Source: Streptomyces sp. NBC_00285
Lineage (GTDB): Bacteria > Actinomycetota > Actinomycetes > Streptomycetales > Streptomycetaceae
DNA: 64,000 nt
NCBI RefSeq assembly: GCF_036174265.1
Contig: NZ_CP108055.1
Span: 5,270,001-5,334,000 of the forward strand
Direction: 5' to 3'
The notes under the pieces are model-generated. The model was given only the letters and a program-made list of their open reading frames with translations, was not told the DNA's origin and did no database searches. The position numbers were made by a program, and so were the translations under genes. This document shows, piece after piece, positions 8,700 to 17,473 of the stretch. Numbering within the stretch: position 1 is the first letter of the stretch; every line of letters starts with the position of its first letter.

Positions 8700-8819
8700 A
8701 TGCCCATCGACCCGTACACCGTCCTGCGCGCGCTGCTGCGCGCCGAGGCCGCACGCAGTGCACTGAAGCCGCCGGCCACGGAGAAGAAGCCGCCGTCGAG
8801 GGAACGCGAGCGCGGCTGA
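8700..8819 (+). CDS. Very small hypothetical protein (39 residues)
   Basis: ATG at 8700 preceded by AAGGA at about 8689, stop at 8819. The product MPIDPYTVLRALLRAEAARS continues into a Pro/Lys/Glu/Arg tail. It is predicted to have one amphipathic helix followed by a charged disordered end. It is followed directly by a perfect terminator hairpin, which supports a real transcription unit end here. Confidence 0.5.
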   Translation: MPIDPYTVLRALLRAEAARSALKPPATEKKPPSRERERG

Positions 8820-8823
8820 TCCA

Positions 8824-8854
8824 CCGGAGGAGGCGGGCTCACCGCCTCCTCCGG
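8824..8854. terminator. Perfect bidirectional hairpin terminator
   Basis: 13-bp perfect stem CCGGAGGAGGCGG / CCGCCTCCTCCGG with a 5-base loop, between the convergent 8700 gene and the HerA-like gene. It overlaps the latter's stop codon. Confidence 0.85.
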
Positions 8855-10494
8855 GCCGTACCGAAGAGCGACCGCGTGATCTCGCGCCCGATCTGTGTGC
8901 CCAGCGATCGCGCGAGTGACTTGAACATGCCGCTGCCGACGACCTGTTCGACGACCGACGGGTCCTCCTTCGGCCTTGACGTCGGCTTTGACGTCGGCTT
9001 TGACGTCGGCTTTGACGTCGGCTTTGGCATCGGCGCCTTCATCTCGTCCGGCCCCTTGGCGCCACGCGAGTTCAGCTTCTCGTAGGCCGACTCCCTGTCC
9101 ACAGCCTGTGCGTAACGCCCGTGCAGCGGCGAGGCCCTGACCGCCGAGTCGAGGACACCGGCGTCGACGGGCCCCATGAGGGACTCGGGAGCCCGCAGCC
9201 GGGTCGCGGCGACCGGCGTGGGAGCGCCCTTCTCGCTCAGCACGGTGATCACGGCCTCCCCCGTCCCGAGCCCGGTGAGCAGCTCCTCCAGGTCGTACGC
9301 GGAGTCGGGGAAGGTCTTCACCGTCGCCTTCAGCGCCTTCTGGTCATCGGGGGTGAAGGCCCGCAGCGCGTGCTGGACACGGTTGCCGAGCTGGGCGAGG
9401 ACGTCGGCGGGTACGTCCTTCGGGGTCTGCGTCACGAAGAAGATGCCGACCCCTTTCGAGCGAATCAGCCGGACGGTCTGCGTGATGGAGTCGAGAAACG
9501 CCTTCGAGGCCCCGTGGAAGAGCAGATGCGCCTCGTCGAAGAAGAAGACGAGCTTCGGCCTGTCGACGTCACCGACCTCCGGCAGATCGTGGAACAGATC
9601 GGCGAGCAGCCACATCAGGAACGTCGAGAAGAGCTGCGGCCGGTCCTGTACGGCGGCCAGCTCCAGGACGGACACCAGGCCACGCCCGTCGTCCGCGGTC
9701 CGCAGCAGCTCGCCGGTGTCGAACTCCGGCTCCCCGAAGAAGTCGGCCATGCCCTGCGCCTCGAACGCGGTGAGGGACCTCAGGATCACGCCGGCCGTGG
9801 CGGTGCTCAGCCCGCCGATGTTCTTCAGTTCGCTCTTGCCCTCGTCGGAGGTCAGGAACGCGACGACGGCCCTGAGGTCCTTGAGGTCGACGAGTTCGAG
9901 CCCCTTCTGGTCGGCGTAGTGGAAGACCAGCCCGAGGGACTGCTCCTGGGTCTGGTTGAGCTGGAGCACCTTGGACAGCAGCACCGGCCCGAAACTCGTG
10001 ACGGTGGCCCGGACGGGGATGCCGTGCCCGATGCCGCCCAGTGCGTAGAACTCGGCGGGAAACCCGGTGGCGGCCCACTGCTGATGCACCTCGGAGGCCC
10101 TGGCCTGCACCTTCTCGTTCGGTACGCCCGGTGCCGAAACCCCCGACACGTCCCCCTTGATGTCCGCGAGAAAGACCGGGACACCCTGCGCGGAGAGCTG
10201 CTCGGCGATGAGCTGGAGCGTCTTGGTCTTGCCGGTGCCGGTGGCGCCGGCGACCAGTCCGTGCCGGCTGAGCATCGACAGAGGGATCCTGACCTGCGCG
10301 TCCGGCAGACAGACGCCGTCCCACAGCAGCGCGCCCAGATCGAGTGCGGGCCCGGTGAAGGCGTAGCCGGAGGCGATCTCCAGGGCCGGCCCGGGCAGGG
10401 CGGCGGAGGCGGTTCTTGCCTCCGGCATGGCCCGGTCGGCGGTTCCCGCGGGGGCGCCCGTCACGCCCCCCGGTGCGGTCTCTCGCTCGCTCAT
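8839..10494 (-). CDS. HerA/DUF853-like ATPase (helicase-like)
   Basis: 551 residues from ATG 10494 (GAGGG 7 bases upstream). It has a Walker A motif GATGTGKTKT, the following QLIAEQLSAQGVPVFLADIKGDVSG typical of DUF853/HerA-like ATPases, Walker B KLVFFFDEAHLLF, and a sensor segment VGIFFVTQTPKDVP. The C-terminus has a run of PTSK repeats and then a conserved-looking GREITRSLFGTARRRR tail. Family members are cytosolic hexameric ATPases whose role in bacteria is unsettled; a NurA-type nuclease partner is not present here. Confidence 0.88.
   Translation of the reverse strand: MSERETAPGGVTGAPAGTADRAMPEARTASAALPGPALEIASGYAFTGPALDLGALLWDGVCLPDAQVRIPLSMLSRHGLVAGATGTGKTKTLQLIAEQLSAQGVPVFLADIKGDVSGVSAPGVPNEKVQARASEVHQQWAATGFPAEFYALGGIGHGIPVRATVTSFGPVLLSKVLQLNQTQEQSLGLVFHYADQKGLELVDLKDLRAVVAFLTSDEGKSELKNIGGLSTATAGVILRSLTAFEAQGMADFFGEPEFDTGELLRTADDGRGLVSVLELAAVQDRPQLFSTFLMWLLADLFHDLPEVGDVDRPKLVFFFDEAHLLFHGASKAFLDSITQTVRLIRSKGVGIFFVTQTPKDVPADVLAQLGNRVQHALRAFTPDDQKALKATVKTFPDSAYDLEELLTGLGTGEAVITVLSEKGAPTPVAATRLRAPESLMGPVDAGVLDSAVRASPLHGRYAQAVDRESAYEKLNSRGAKGPDEMKAPMPKPTSKPTSKPTSKPTSRPKEDPSVVEQVVGSGMFKSLARSLGTQIGREITRSLFGTARRRR
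8978..9025. repeat. 12-bp tandem repeat, four copies, in the HerA-like gene
   Basis: Four perfect units of GACGTCGGCTTT encode the repeated KPTS tetrapeptides near the C-terminus of the ATPase. A slippage-prone coding repeat; the copy number may vary between strains. Confidence 0.85.
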
Positions 10495-10598
10495 ACCAGA
10501 CCCTCGCTCCCGATTTACCCCATTTGTTGTTCTTTTTCCAGCGTCGCACTCGGTCGCCATGGCTGCGCCCGGAAGGTCTTGACCGGTAGGCTTTCCGT

Positions 10599-10895
10599 GT
10601 GATCTTCAAGCGCATCGGAAACGGCCGGCCGTACCCCGACCACGGCCGGGAAAGCACCCGGCAGTGGGCGGACGTCGCGCCGCGCCCGGTCCGCCTCGAT
10701 CAACTCGTGACGACCAAGGGCCAGCTCGACCTGGAAACCCTGCTCGCCGAGGACTCGACGTTCTACGGCGACCTGTTCGCGCACGTCGTGAAGTGGCAGG
10801 GCGACCTGTACCTGGAGGACGGCCTCCACCGCGCGGTGCGTGCGGCGCTGCAGCAGCGTCAGGTGCTGCACGCGCGCGTGCTCGAGCTGGACTGA
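10599..10895 (+). CDS. Conserved actinobacterial protein with ParB-like nuclease-fold signature
   Basis: 98 residues from GTG 10599. The part from RPVRLDQLVTTKGQLDLE to GDLYLEDGLHRAVRAALQQR resembles the ParB/sulfiredoxin-type fold, whose hallmark is a DGxHR motif (DGLHR here). No partner toxin gene lies beside it, although homologues are often automatically labelled VapB antitoxin. It is divergent from the HerA-like gene. Role not established. Confidence 0.75.
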   Translation: MIFKRIGNGRPYPDHGRESTRQWADVAPRPVRLDQLVTTKGQLDLETLLAEDSTFYGDLFAHVVKWQGDLYLEDGLHRAVRAALQQRQVLHARVLELD

Positions 10896-10994
10896 GTGAC
10901 CACGCCGTAAAGGTTTGACCCTTTCGGGTTCACCTGCGCCGTGGTCAATGATCATCTAGTAGGCATTGCCGTCCGGGCGCACTACGCTGCGCCC

Positions 10995-11639
10995 ATGAGC
11001 ATGCTGACGCCCCCCGGCATGGGCGGTAAGTACCGGATCACGGGCGACAAGTACCCCCGGATGCGTCGGCCCCGGCGGCGCGGCAGGCTCGTGCTCGGGG
11101 TGGTGGCCTCCGTCGCCGCACTGAGCCTGGTCGGCTGGGGCACGCTCCAGCTCATCGACGTGTTCACGGGCGGCGGCGACCAGGCGTCGGCGGCAGGCTC
11201 CAAGGCGGACTGCGCGACGAAGGCGAGCGCGTCCCCCTCGGCCCCTTCGGCGGCAGCCCTCCCCAAGCCGGGTCAGATCACCGTCAACGTCCTGAACGCC
11301 ACGGCTCGCGGCGGCCTCGCCAAGAAGACCGCGGACGAGCTGAAGAAGCGAGGCTTCAAGATCGGCGACGTGGGCAACGCGACGGCTGCGTACGACAAGA
11401 AGGTCAAGGGCACAGGGCTGCTCCTCGGCCCGGCCTCCGCGCTGAAGACGTCCCTGCCGGTGCTGGGAACGCAGCTCGCCGCCGCGGAGACCCGCACGGA
11501 CACCCGCAAGGGCACGGAGGTCGACCTGATCATCGGAACGGCCTTCAAGAACCTCACCGCCAGGGCCGCGGCCGACAAGGCCCTGACCACCCTGACCGCC
11601 CCCGGCCCGACCGCCACGGCGACGAAGAAGACCTGCTGA
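10995..11639 (+). CDS. LytR C-terminal domain membrane protein
   Basis: 214 residues from ATG 10995. A basic cytoplasmic head (YPRMRRPRRRGR) precedes one membrane span at about residues 33-55. A Ser/Ala/Pro linker follows, then a LytR_C domain starting ITVNVLNATARGGLAKKTADELKKRGFKIGDVGNA and ending in VDLIIGTAFKNL. Such proteins sit outside the membrane and are thought to assist cell-wall polymer attachment. A terminator follows at once. Confidence 0.85.
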   Translation: MSMLTPPGMGGKYRITGDKYPRMRRPRRRGRLVLGVVASVAALSLVGWGTLQLIDVFTGGGDQASAAGSKADCATKASASPSAPSAAALPKPGQITVNVLNATARGGLAKKTADELKKRGFKIGDVGNATAAYDKKVKGTGLLLGPASALKTSLPVLGTQLAAAETRTDTRKGTEVDLIIGTAFKNLTARAAADKALTTLTAPGPTATATKKTC

Positions 11640-11662
11640 GGGGCGTACGGCAAGCGCGGGCT

Positions 11663-11698
11663 CGCCGCAGGCGGGTGGGTGAGGGTTCGCCTGCGGCG
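11663..11698. terminator. Hairpin terminator between convergent LytR_C and upp genes
   Basis: 11-bp perfect stem CGCCGCAGGCG / CGCCTGCGGCG around a 14-base loop, lying between two convergent stop codons. Confidence 0.75.
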
Positions 11699-11709
11699 GG
11701 TCGGGGTGG

Positions 11710-12345
11710 TTACTCGGCCGCGCCGTACAGGCGGTCGCCCGCGTCGCCGAGGCCCGGGACGATGTAGCCGTGCTCGTTGAGGTGGTCGTCGATCGCTGCC
11801 GTGACCACCGTGACCGGGGCGCCCGCCAGCTCGCGTTCCATGATCTCCACGCCTTCCGGGGCCGCCAGCAGGACCACCGCGGTCACGTCGTCCGCACCGC
11901 GCTTGATCAGCTCACGGATGGCCGCGACCAGGGTGCCGCCGGTCGCCAGCATGGGGTCGAGGACGTAGACCTGCCGGTTGGACAGGTCCTCCGGCATCCG
12001 CGTCGCGTATGTGGACGCCTGCAGCGTCTCCTCGTCGCGGATCATGCCGAGGAAACCCACCTCGGCGGTGGGCAGCAGGCGGACCATGCCGTCGAGCATG
12101 CCGAGCCCGGCCCGCAGGATCGGCACCACCAGCGGCCGCGGGTACGACAGCTTCACACCGGTCGTGGCGGCGACCGGTGTCCGGATGTCGACCGCCTCGG
12201 TGCGCACGTCGCGCGTGGCCTCGTAGGCGAGCAGGGTGACCAGCTCGTCGGCGAGTCGACGGAAGGTCGCGGAGTCGGTGCGCTGATCGCGCAGCGTGGT
12301 GAGTTTGTGGGCGACCAGAGGGTGGTCGACGACGTGGAGGCGCAT
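11710..12345 (-). CDS. upp: Uracil phosphoribosyltransferase
   Basis: 211 residues from ATG 12345; an in-frame GTG lies six bases further upstream. Begins [20 protein letters not shown] and carries the uracil-PRTase landmarks: [15 protein letters not shown], the PRPP loop [13 protein letters not shown], and the C-terminal uracil-binding [16 protein letters not shown]. It converts uracil and PRPP to UMP in pyrimidine salvage. Divergent from the next gene. Confidence 0.97.
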   Translation of the reverse strand: MRLHVVDHPLVAHKLTTLRDQRTDSATFRRLADELVTLLAYEATRDVRTEAVDIRTPVAATTGVKLSYPRPLVVPILRAGLGMLDGMVRLLPTAEVGFLGMIRDEETLQASTYATRMPEDLSNRQVYVLDPMLATGGTLVAAIRELIKRGADDVTAVVLLAAPEGVEIMERELAGAPVTVVTAAIDDHLNEHGYIVPGLGDAGDRLYGAAE

Positions 12346-12441
12346 GTCCACAACATTAGCCGGGACCTCCGCCCCGCTCGCGCTGGCGTCAAACCGCCCG
12401 ACCGGGGGAAAGTGGGAGGGACGGACTGGGGTGGTGAACCA

Positions 12442-12729
12442 ATGCCTGACCTGCCTGACCCGCCTGAACGCAAACCGGCGCGCAAACCGGCGCGGGACCC
12501 GTCGTCACGGACATCGCGAGAGTCGCGAGAACCGGGAGTGACCCGGGAACCTCGTGCGGCGCCCCCGGCACGAGACCCGCAGGAGACCGACGCCGAGCGC
12601 CGCCGTCGCCGTGCGCAGTTCCTGCGCGACCTCGCGGAGGCCCGGGAGTTGCGCGACCGGGTCCAGCCGCGGCGCGCGAAGGTGGCGCGACTACGGCACG
12701 CCATGCGCATGCGGACCTTCCGCTGGTAG
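12442..12729 (+). CDS. Small Arg-rich conserved hypothetical protein
   Basis: 95 residues from ATG 12442. The first half is Pro/Arg-rich and disordered. The second half, [20 protein letters not shown] followed by a MRMRTFRW C-terminus, looks like a basic helix with a fixed end that I have seen in this position in other Streptomyces. Strongly basic, so nucleic-acid binding is possible; no evidence beyond charge. Confidence 0.7.
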   Translation: MPDLPDPPERKPARKPARDPSSRTSRESREPGVTREPRAAPPARDPQETDAERRRRRAQFLRDLAEARELRDRVQPRRAKVARLRHAMRMRTFRW

Positions 12730-13070
12730 GAAAGCGCGTCCGGGGCCCTCCTCCGACGCCGGATGACGGCTCGGCGACGGCTCGCCGACGGCGTGTCGGT
12801 GCGCTGAACAGGTGGCCGTGCGAAGGCCCTTGGAAAAGCCGCGTACGATCCCGCTCGTGGCGGCGACGAGTGCGCTGGTGGGTCCTTCACCGACGTGCCG
12901 ACGCGCGTGCGATCAAAACCACCGGACACAGGGTGCCGAAGACGTCCCCTGAACGCCTTGTTTCTGCCACGATTCCGAGTGGGTGGGGCTCGGAGCCGAG
13001 CTCTCCCCGCCCACAACCTCCGCCGGGGGGACCCCCAACCGGCACGCCTATGACCAGTGGGAGAGTCACG
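12730..13070. other. Gene-free stretch upstream of the tadA cluster
   Basis: About 340 bases with no supported gene. An open frame runs through it into the next gene, but the translation is not protein-like before the chosen start. It probably holds the promoter of the tadA cluster; I see no clear hairpin or operator. Confidence 0.5.
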
Positions 13071-13613
13071 GTGTACTTCGCCGCACTGCTCGCGCGCACC
13101 GAAGACGGGTGGGAAGCGAGCGACACAGAGCTCGACGATGTGGAGACCCTGTCCGATCTCGCCGACCTCGCTCGCGAGGCCGCGCCCGAGGAGGACACGG
13201 TGCTCGTACTGATCGAGCAGGAGGACGCCTGGTTCGGCGTCGTCCGCATCGACGGTGAGGAGGACCCTCGTATCTACGTCTCCGACGCCGCCGCGGCTGC
13301 TCGCAGCTCGTACGGCGAGATCCTGCTCACCGACGAACTGCTCGGAAGGGAGCCCGGCGACGACGTCCCGGATCTGGACGCCCTCGTCGACCTCGACGGT
13401 ACCGAGGACGGTGAGGACGAGGACGAGGAGGACGACGACACCGAGAGCGGCGGCACCTCCGCCGAGGCCGTGCCGCACGGTCCCGTCGGCGACGCCTCGG
13501 TCCTCGACGACCTGGGCGTCAGCGAGAAGGAGTTGAAGGCCCTCTCGGCGGACGCCGTCACCGAGATCGCCGAGGCCCTGGGCGCCTCGGAGGTTCTGGA
13601 GACCGTCCGCTGA
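13071..13613 (+). CDS. tRNA adenosine deaminase-associated protein
   Basis: 180 residues. I prefer GTG 13071 (GGGAGAG 8 bases upstream), which gives VYFAALLARTEDGWEASDTE, the usual N-terminus of this actinobacterial family; ATG 13050 is an alternative. A compact N-terminal domain (to about residue 100) is followed by a very acidic Glu/Asp run and a C-terminal helix. It ends a few bases before tadA and is almost always found next to it, but its function is not known. Confidence 0.85.
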   Translation: MYFAALLARTEDGWEASDTELDDVETLSDLADLAREAAPEEDTVLVLIEQEDAWFGVVRIDGEEDPRIYVSDAAAAARSSYGEILLTDELLGREPGDDVPDLDALVDLDGTEDGEDEDEEDDDTESGGTSAEAVPHGPVGDASVLDDLGVSEKELKALSADAVTEIAEALGASEVLETVR

Positions 13614-13672
13614 CCGCAGGGATCCCGGAAAAGGGCACACCGGACCCGGTACGCGACCGCTGGCGGGCCGCG

Positions 13673-14098
13673 ATGCGGCTCGCCCTGGCCGAGGCCGACC
13701 GGGCGGGCACGGACGTACCGGTCGGTGCCGTCGTACTGGCCCCGGACGGTACGACCGTGCTCGCGGCCGCCCACAACGAACGCGAGGCCACCGGTGATCC
13801 GACCGCGCACGCGGAGGTTCTCGCGATCAGGAGGGCGGCGGTGCGGCTCGGCGAGTGGCGGCTGACCGGCTGCACGCTCGTCGTGACGCTGGAGCCCTGC
13901 ACGATGTGCGCGGGTGCGATCGTGCAGTCCCGGGTCGACCGGGTGGTCTACGGCGCCCGGGACGAGAAGGCGGGCGCGGCCGGCTCCCTCTGGGACGTCG
14001 TCCGCGACCGGCGGCTCAACCACCGGCCCGAGGTGATCGAGGGCGTCCTCGCGGACGAGTGCGCGCGGCTGCTCACGGAGTTCTTCCGCGGGCGCTGA
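13673..14098 (+). CDS. tadA: tRNA adenosine(34) deaminase
   Basis: 141 residues from ATG 13673. Zinc-deaminase motifs are complete: HAE (TAHAEVLAIR) and PCTMCAGAI (PCxxC), with DVPVGAVVLAPDG early and EVIEGVLADECARLLTEFF at the end. It converts A34 to inosine in tRNA-Arg(ACG), a tRNA encoded in this same window. The protein-like frame continues upstream to a CTG next to the previous stop (TAGIPEKGTPDPVRDRWRAA), so a longer product is possible. Confidence 0.95.
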   Translation: MRLALAEADRAGTDVPVGAVVLAPDGTTVLAAAHNEREATGDPTAHAEVLAIRRAAVRLGEWRLTGCTLVVTLEPCTMCAGAIVQSRVDRVVYGARDEKAGAAGSLWDVVRDRRLNHRPEVIEGVLADECARLLTEFFRGR

Positions 14099-14164
14099 GG
14101 GGATCGTTCCGAGCCCCGAATATCGATTTCAAGGCAGGCCGCACCTTGCTGTAAGGTCTCCCTC

Positions 14165-14249
14165 GGTAGCGTGTCCGAGCGGCCGAAGGAGCTCGCCTCG
14201 AAAGCGAGTGTGGCGCAAGTCACCGAGGGTTCAAATCCCTCCGCTACCG
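14165..14249 (+). tRNA. tRNA-Ser(CGA)
   Basis: 85 nt with matching acceptor arms GGTAGCG / CGCTACC, anticodon loop CTCGAAA (anticodon CGA), a long type-II variable arm and T-arm GAGGGTTCAAATCCCTC. Discriminator G. Followed directly by a terminator. Confidence 0.96.
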
Positions 14250-14253
14250 CTTC

Positions 14254-14285
14254 AGAAGGGCCTCGTCGAGAGACGGGGCCCTTCT
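14254..14285 (+). terminator. Terminator of tRNA-Ser(CGA)
   Basis: 14-bp stem AGAAGGGCCTCGTC / GACGGGGCCCTTCT with one G·T pair and a GAGA loop. Confidence 0.85.
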
Positions 14286-14358
14286 TGCGTACTGATCACC
14301 CCGGTTACACTCGCGCCCCAGAAGGAACAGAAGAAAACCTGAAGCGGGGGAGGCCGCA

Positions 14359-14535
14359 GTGGCGGTGAACGGAAAGAAGCTCGCCGTCTATGTGCTCGTG
14401 GTCTTCGTGCTCTATGTGGTGATCACGGACCCTGCCAAGGCAGCCGACTACGTGCAGATAGGGTTCGAGGGCATATCGGACGCCGCCAAGGCCGTCGGCG
14501 ACTTCTTCACCTGGCTGGCCGACGGCGCGCACTAG
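14359..14535 (+). CDS. Small single-span membrane protein (58 residues)
   Basis: GTG 14359 with GGGGGAGG 5 bases upstream. Product MAVNGKKLAVYVLVVFVLYV continues to a short amphipathic tail ending FFTWLADGAH. One N-terminal membrane span (residues 8-24), then a soluble helix. The next gene begins 12 bases after its stop, so they form one unit. Function unknown. Confidence 0.75.
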   Translation: MAVNGKKLAVYVLVVFVLYVVITDPAKAADYVQIGFEGISDAAKAVGDFFTWLADGAH

Positions 14536-14547
14536 CTGGGAGCGCAC

Positions 14548-14841
14548 ATGATCCGTCACCTCGTCCTCTTCAAGCTCGACGAGGGTGTCGAGCGCGACGA
14601 CCCGCGGGTGGTGGAGGGTGTCGCGGCCTTCCGCGCGCTGGACGGCAAGATCCCCGAGATCCGCTTCTGGGAGCTGGGCTGGAACCTCAGTGACCGCCCC
14701 ATCGCCTACGACTTCGCCATCAACTCCGGCTTCGACGACGCGGACGCGCTGCGGACGTACGTCGAACACCCGGAGCACCAGGCGGGTGTGGCGCTGTGGA
14801 AGGAGTTCGCCACGTGGGTGATCGCGGACTACGCGTACTGA
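14548..14841 (+). CDS. Dabb (stress-responsive alpha/beta-barrel) family protein
   Basis: 97 residues starting MIRHLVLFKLDEGVE, with the ferredoxin-like dimeric-barrel pattern ending in YVEHPEHQAGVALWKEFATWVIADY. The HP..H..V motif is the Dabb hallmark. These are small cytosolic dimers; some act as enzymes, but most have no known role. Cotranscribed with the small membrane protein and ended by a hairpin at 14865. Confidence 0.9.
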   Translation: MIRHLVLFKLDEGVERDDPRVVEGVAAFRALDGKIPEIRFWELGWNLSDRPIAYDFAINSGFDDADALRTYVEHPEHQAGVALWKEFATWVIADYAY

Positions 14842-14864
14842 ACCCCTGAATCCGGGGCGCTTTG

Positions 14865-14895
14865 AAGCCTCCTGCCGGGAACCGGCGGGGGGCTT
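14865..14895 (+). terminator. Terminator after the Dabb gene
   Basis: 14-bp stem AAGCCTCCTGCCGG / CCGGCGGGGGGCTT (two G·T pairs) with a GAA loop, followed by TTCC. Confidence 0.85.
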
Positions 14896-15043
14896 TCCGT
14901 GTCTTTCATCCCTCTTTCTCACTCTTCGCCCCTCAACACGGCGTAACCCAACGTTATGCGGTGCTTGCACACAGTGCACATGTCTTGTGATGCTATGACC
15001 GCTTTTGACGGATGAGTTGACCAACGAAGAGGTGGCGTTGACC

Positions 15044-15862
15044 GTGACGGCCAGTACCGCGCCTCCCCAAGAGGCCCCCCAGGAGGCCGCCCCACGCAGC
15101 CGCGGCGCCGACACCCGGGCGCTCACCCAGGTGCTCTTCGGCCAGTTGAAGGGGCTCCAGCCGGGCACGCCGGAGCACAACCGGGTGCGGACGGCGCTCA
15201 TCGAGGCCAACCTCCCGCTCGTGCGCTACGCGGCAGCCCGCTTCCGCTCCCGCAACGAGCCGATGGAGGACGTGATCCAGGTCGGCACCATCGGACTCAT
15301 CAACGCGATCGACCGCTTCGACGCGGACCGGGGCGTGCAGTTCCCGACCTTCGCGATGCCGACGGTCATCGGTGAGATCAAGCGGTACTTCCGCGACAAC
15401 GTCCGCACGGTCCACGTCCCGCGCCGGCTGCACGAGTTGTGGGTGCAGGTCAACGGCGCCACCGAGGACCTGACGACCGCCTTCGGGCGCACCCCGACGA
15501 CCGCCGAGATCGCCGAGCGGCTGCGCATCGGCGAGGACGAGGTGCTGTCCTGCATCGAGGCCGGGCGGTCGTACCACGCCACCTCGCTGGAGGCGGCCCA
15601 GGAAGGCGACGGGCTGCCCGGACTGCTCGACCGGCTCGGCTTCGAGGACCCCGCCCTGGACGGCGTGGAACACCGCGATCTGGTCCGGCATCTCCTGGTG
15701 CAACTGCCCGAGCGCGAACAGAGAATCCTTCTCCTGCGCTACTACAGCAACCTCACCCAGTCACAAATCAGCGCGGAACTCGGCGTCTCCCAGATGCACG
15801 TTTCGAGGCTACTCGCGCGTAGCTTCCAGCGACTGCGGTCCGCCAATCGGATCGAGGCCTAG
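15044..15862 (+). CDS. sigF: RNA polymerase sigma factor SigF (SigB/SigF family)
   Basis: Group 3 sigma factor of about 272 residues. Region 2 reads [37 protein letters not shown], then [20 protein letters not shown]. Region 4 is [40 protein letters not shown]. The start is uncertain: GTG 15044 has AAGAGGTG about 9 bases upstream, but in-frame TTG 15005 and others are open. By position next to a sigN-like gene and by sequence I take it as the orthologue of S. coelicolor sigF, a late-sporulation sigma factor. No anti-sigma gene is adjacent. Confidence 0.88.
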   Translation: MTASTAPPQEAPQEAAPRSRGADTRALTQVLFGQLKGLQPGTPEHNRVRTALIEANLPLVRYAAARFRSRNEPMEDVIQVGTIGLINAIDRFDADRGVQFPTFAMPTVIGEIKRYFRDNVRTVHVPRRLHELWVQVNGATEDLTTAFGRTPTTAEIAERLRIGEDEVLSCIEAGRSYHATSLEAAQEGDGLPGLLDRLGFEDPALDGVEHRDLVRHLLVQLPEREQRILLLRYYSNLTQSQISAELGVSQMHVSRLLARSFQRLRSANRIEA

Positions 15863-16190
15863 GCGGCGTCGGATAGCCGATGCATAGGGGGCGCACGGTC
15901 GCACGGTCCGGAACACCGCAGTTCGCAAGCAGTATCGACATGTAACCGGCACGAGCTAATCGCTCACCAGGGCTGTTCCCGACACTTCTCTGCCGAAAGA
16001 CCGTCAGACCCCCTTTATCCAGGGCGGATTCGAGTCTCACATGTCGACATGTCACTACAGCGTGTTGCCGACATGTGACATTCTCCGGGAAGCGCGTTTG
16101 CCGTGGCTTCGGCTCCGGTATTCAGGTGAAGGCAAACGTTCCATCCGCGGAACGTTCGCCGCGACCGTCCCGCGACCCAAAGGGGGTGGC
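15863..16190 (+). promoter_or_regulatory. sigF–sigN intergenic control region
   Basis: 328 bases without a supported gene. It contains three copies of CGACATGTNAC (15936-15946, 16045-16055, 16069-16079) and a perfect 14-bp palindrome ACATGTCGACATGT at 16039-16052. An in-frame extension of sigN reaches 16041 but starts within these motifs, so I read this as promoter/operator DNA. Confidence 0.6.
16039..16079. promoter_or_regulatory. ACATGT palindrome cluster upstream of sigN
   Basis: Three ACATGT hexamers in 41 bases (16039, 16047, 16071). The first two form a perfect palindrome. Other copies lie at 14978 upstream of sigF and at 15938. It looks like a binding site for an unidentified dimeric regulator. 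Confidence 0.5.
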
Positions 16191-17093
16191 ATGTCCGCAG
16201 ACCAGGGCAGCTCGAAGGTGCTCACGCTCACAAAGAGCGAGGCTGCGCCCGCGCTCATCGATGTCCCGGCTGTCGAGGCCGCGCCGGCCCCGGCGCTTCC
16301 GACCCCCCCGACGCCCCCGGTCTCGTCCGGGGCCATCGACACACGCACCCTGTCCCGCTCCCTCTTCCTGCGGCTCGCCGCACTCGACGAGAACAGCCCC
16401 GAGCGTGCGTACGTCCGGGACACCCTCATCGAGCTCAACCTCCCGCTGGTGCGCTACGCGGCGGCACGCTTCCGCTCGCGCAACGAGCCGATGGAGGACA
16501 TCGTCCAGGTCGGCACCATCGGCCTGATCAAGGCGATCGACCGCTTCGACTGCGAACGGGGCGTGGAGTTCCCGACGTTCGCGATGCCGACGGTGGTCGG
16601 CGAGATCAAGCGGTTCTTCCGCGACACCTCGTGGTCGGTGCGCGTCCCGCGCCGTCTCCAGGAGCTGCGCCTGGCCCTCACCAAGGCCAGCGACGAGCTC
16701 TCCCAGAAGCTGGACCGTTCTCCGACGGTCGCCGAACTCGCCATCGTGCTGGGCGTGTCCGAGGAGGACGTCGTCGACGGCCTCGCGGTCGGCAACGCCT
16801 ACACGGCCTCCTCGCTGGACTCCCCGGCAATGGAGGACGACGGCGGCGAGGGGTCCCTCGCGGATCGCCTCGGCTACGAGGACACCGCGCTGGAGGGGGT
16901 CGAGTACCGCGAGTCCCTCAAGCCGCTGCTGGCCAAACTCCCGCCCCGTGAGCGGCAGATCATCATGCTGCGCTTCTTCGCCAACATGACCCAGTCGCAG
17001 ATCGGCGAGGAGGTCGGCATCTCCCAGATGCACGTCTCGCGGCTGCTGACGCGGACGCTGGCGCAGTTGCGGGAGGGGCTCATCTCGGACTGA
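16191..17093 (+). CDS. sigN: RNA polymerase sigma factor SigN (SigB/SigF family)
   Basis: 300 residues from ATG 16191 (AAGGGGGTGGC just upstream). It has the same architecture as the preceding sigma factor: region 2 [31 protein letters not shown], then [23 protein letters not shown]. Region 3 has [19 protein letters not shown], and region 4 has [37 protein letters not shown]. Tandem with sigF, most likely by duplication. The orthologue in S. coelicolor (sigN) acts in aerial/sporulation development. Separate long leader with palindromes suggests independent regulation. Confidence 0.88.
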   Translation: MSADQGSSKVLTLTKSEAAPALIDVPAVEAAPAPALPTPPTPPVSSGAIDTRTLSRSLFLRLAALDENSPERAYVRDTLIELNLPLVRYAAARFRSRNEPMEDIVQVGTIGLIKAIDRFDCERGVEFPTFAMPTVVGEIKRFFRDTSWSVRVPRRLQELRLALTKASDELSQKLDRSPTVAELAIVLGVSEEDVVDGLAVGNAYTASSLDSPAMEDDGGEGSLADRLGYEDTALEGVEYRESLKPLLAKLPPRERQIIMLRFFANMTQSQIGEEVGISQMHVSRLLTRTLAQLREGLISD

Positions 17094-17473
17094 CCGGTCC
17101 TTGAACGCGCCTGAGGGGGCGCCGGGTGCGGTCGTCCTGCGGGTGCGGGTGAGTTGTGGCTGGTCGCGCAGTTCCCCGCGCCCCTGAGTGGGTCACCGTC
17201 AGGCGTGTTCCGACGTGCGCCGGGTGCGGGTGCTGTTGCGCAGTTCCCCGCGCCCCTGGGTGGGTCACCGTCAGGGGTGTTCCGATGTGCGCTGGGTGCG
17301 GGTGCTGTTGCGCAGTTCCCCGCGCCCCTGGGTCGGTCACCGTCAGGGGTCTTCGGGTGATGGCCCGCGTCGGCGGGTAAGGCGCCGTGGGCTTCTTGGG
17401 TGTCGTGATGGGCCGGTGGTCGCGTGCGGCCCCGGCCCATCCTTCGAATGCGCGGCCGTGCCGCGGGTCGCCG
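17094..17473. other. Gene-free stretch holding a 72-bp repeat array
   Basis: 380 bases between sigN and a small membrane protein gene. No supported gene; all open frames across it follow the repeat period. Confidence 0.6.
17139..17352. repeat. 72-bp tandem repeat, three copies, with the Streptomyces GCGCAGTTCCCCGCGCCCCT element
   Basis: The 20-mer GCGCAGTTCCCCGCGCCCCT begins at 17166, 17238 and 17310, an exact 72-base period. Copies also share GGGTGCGGGTG before it and GTGGGTCACCGTCAGG after it. The 20-mer is a dispersed intergenic element I know from many Streptomyces genomes; a tandem array of it is less usual. Confidence 0.85.

Noticed and set aside
10599..10895. VapB antitoxin
   Set aside because: No VapC-type toxin is adjacent, and the DGLHR/ParB-like pattern fits better.
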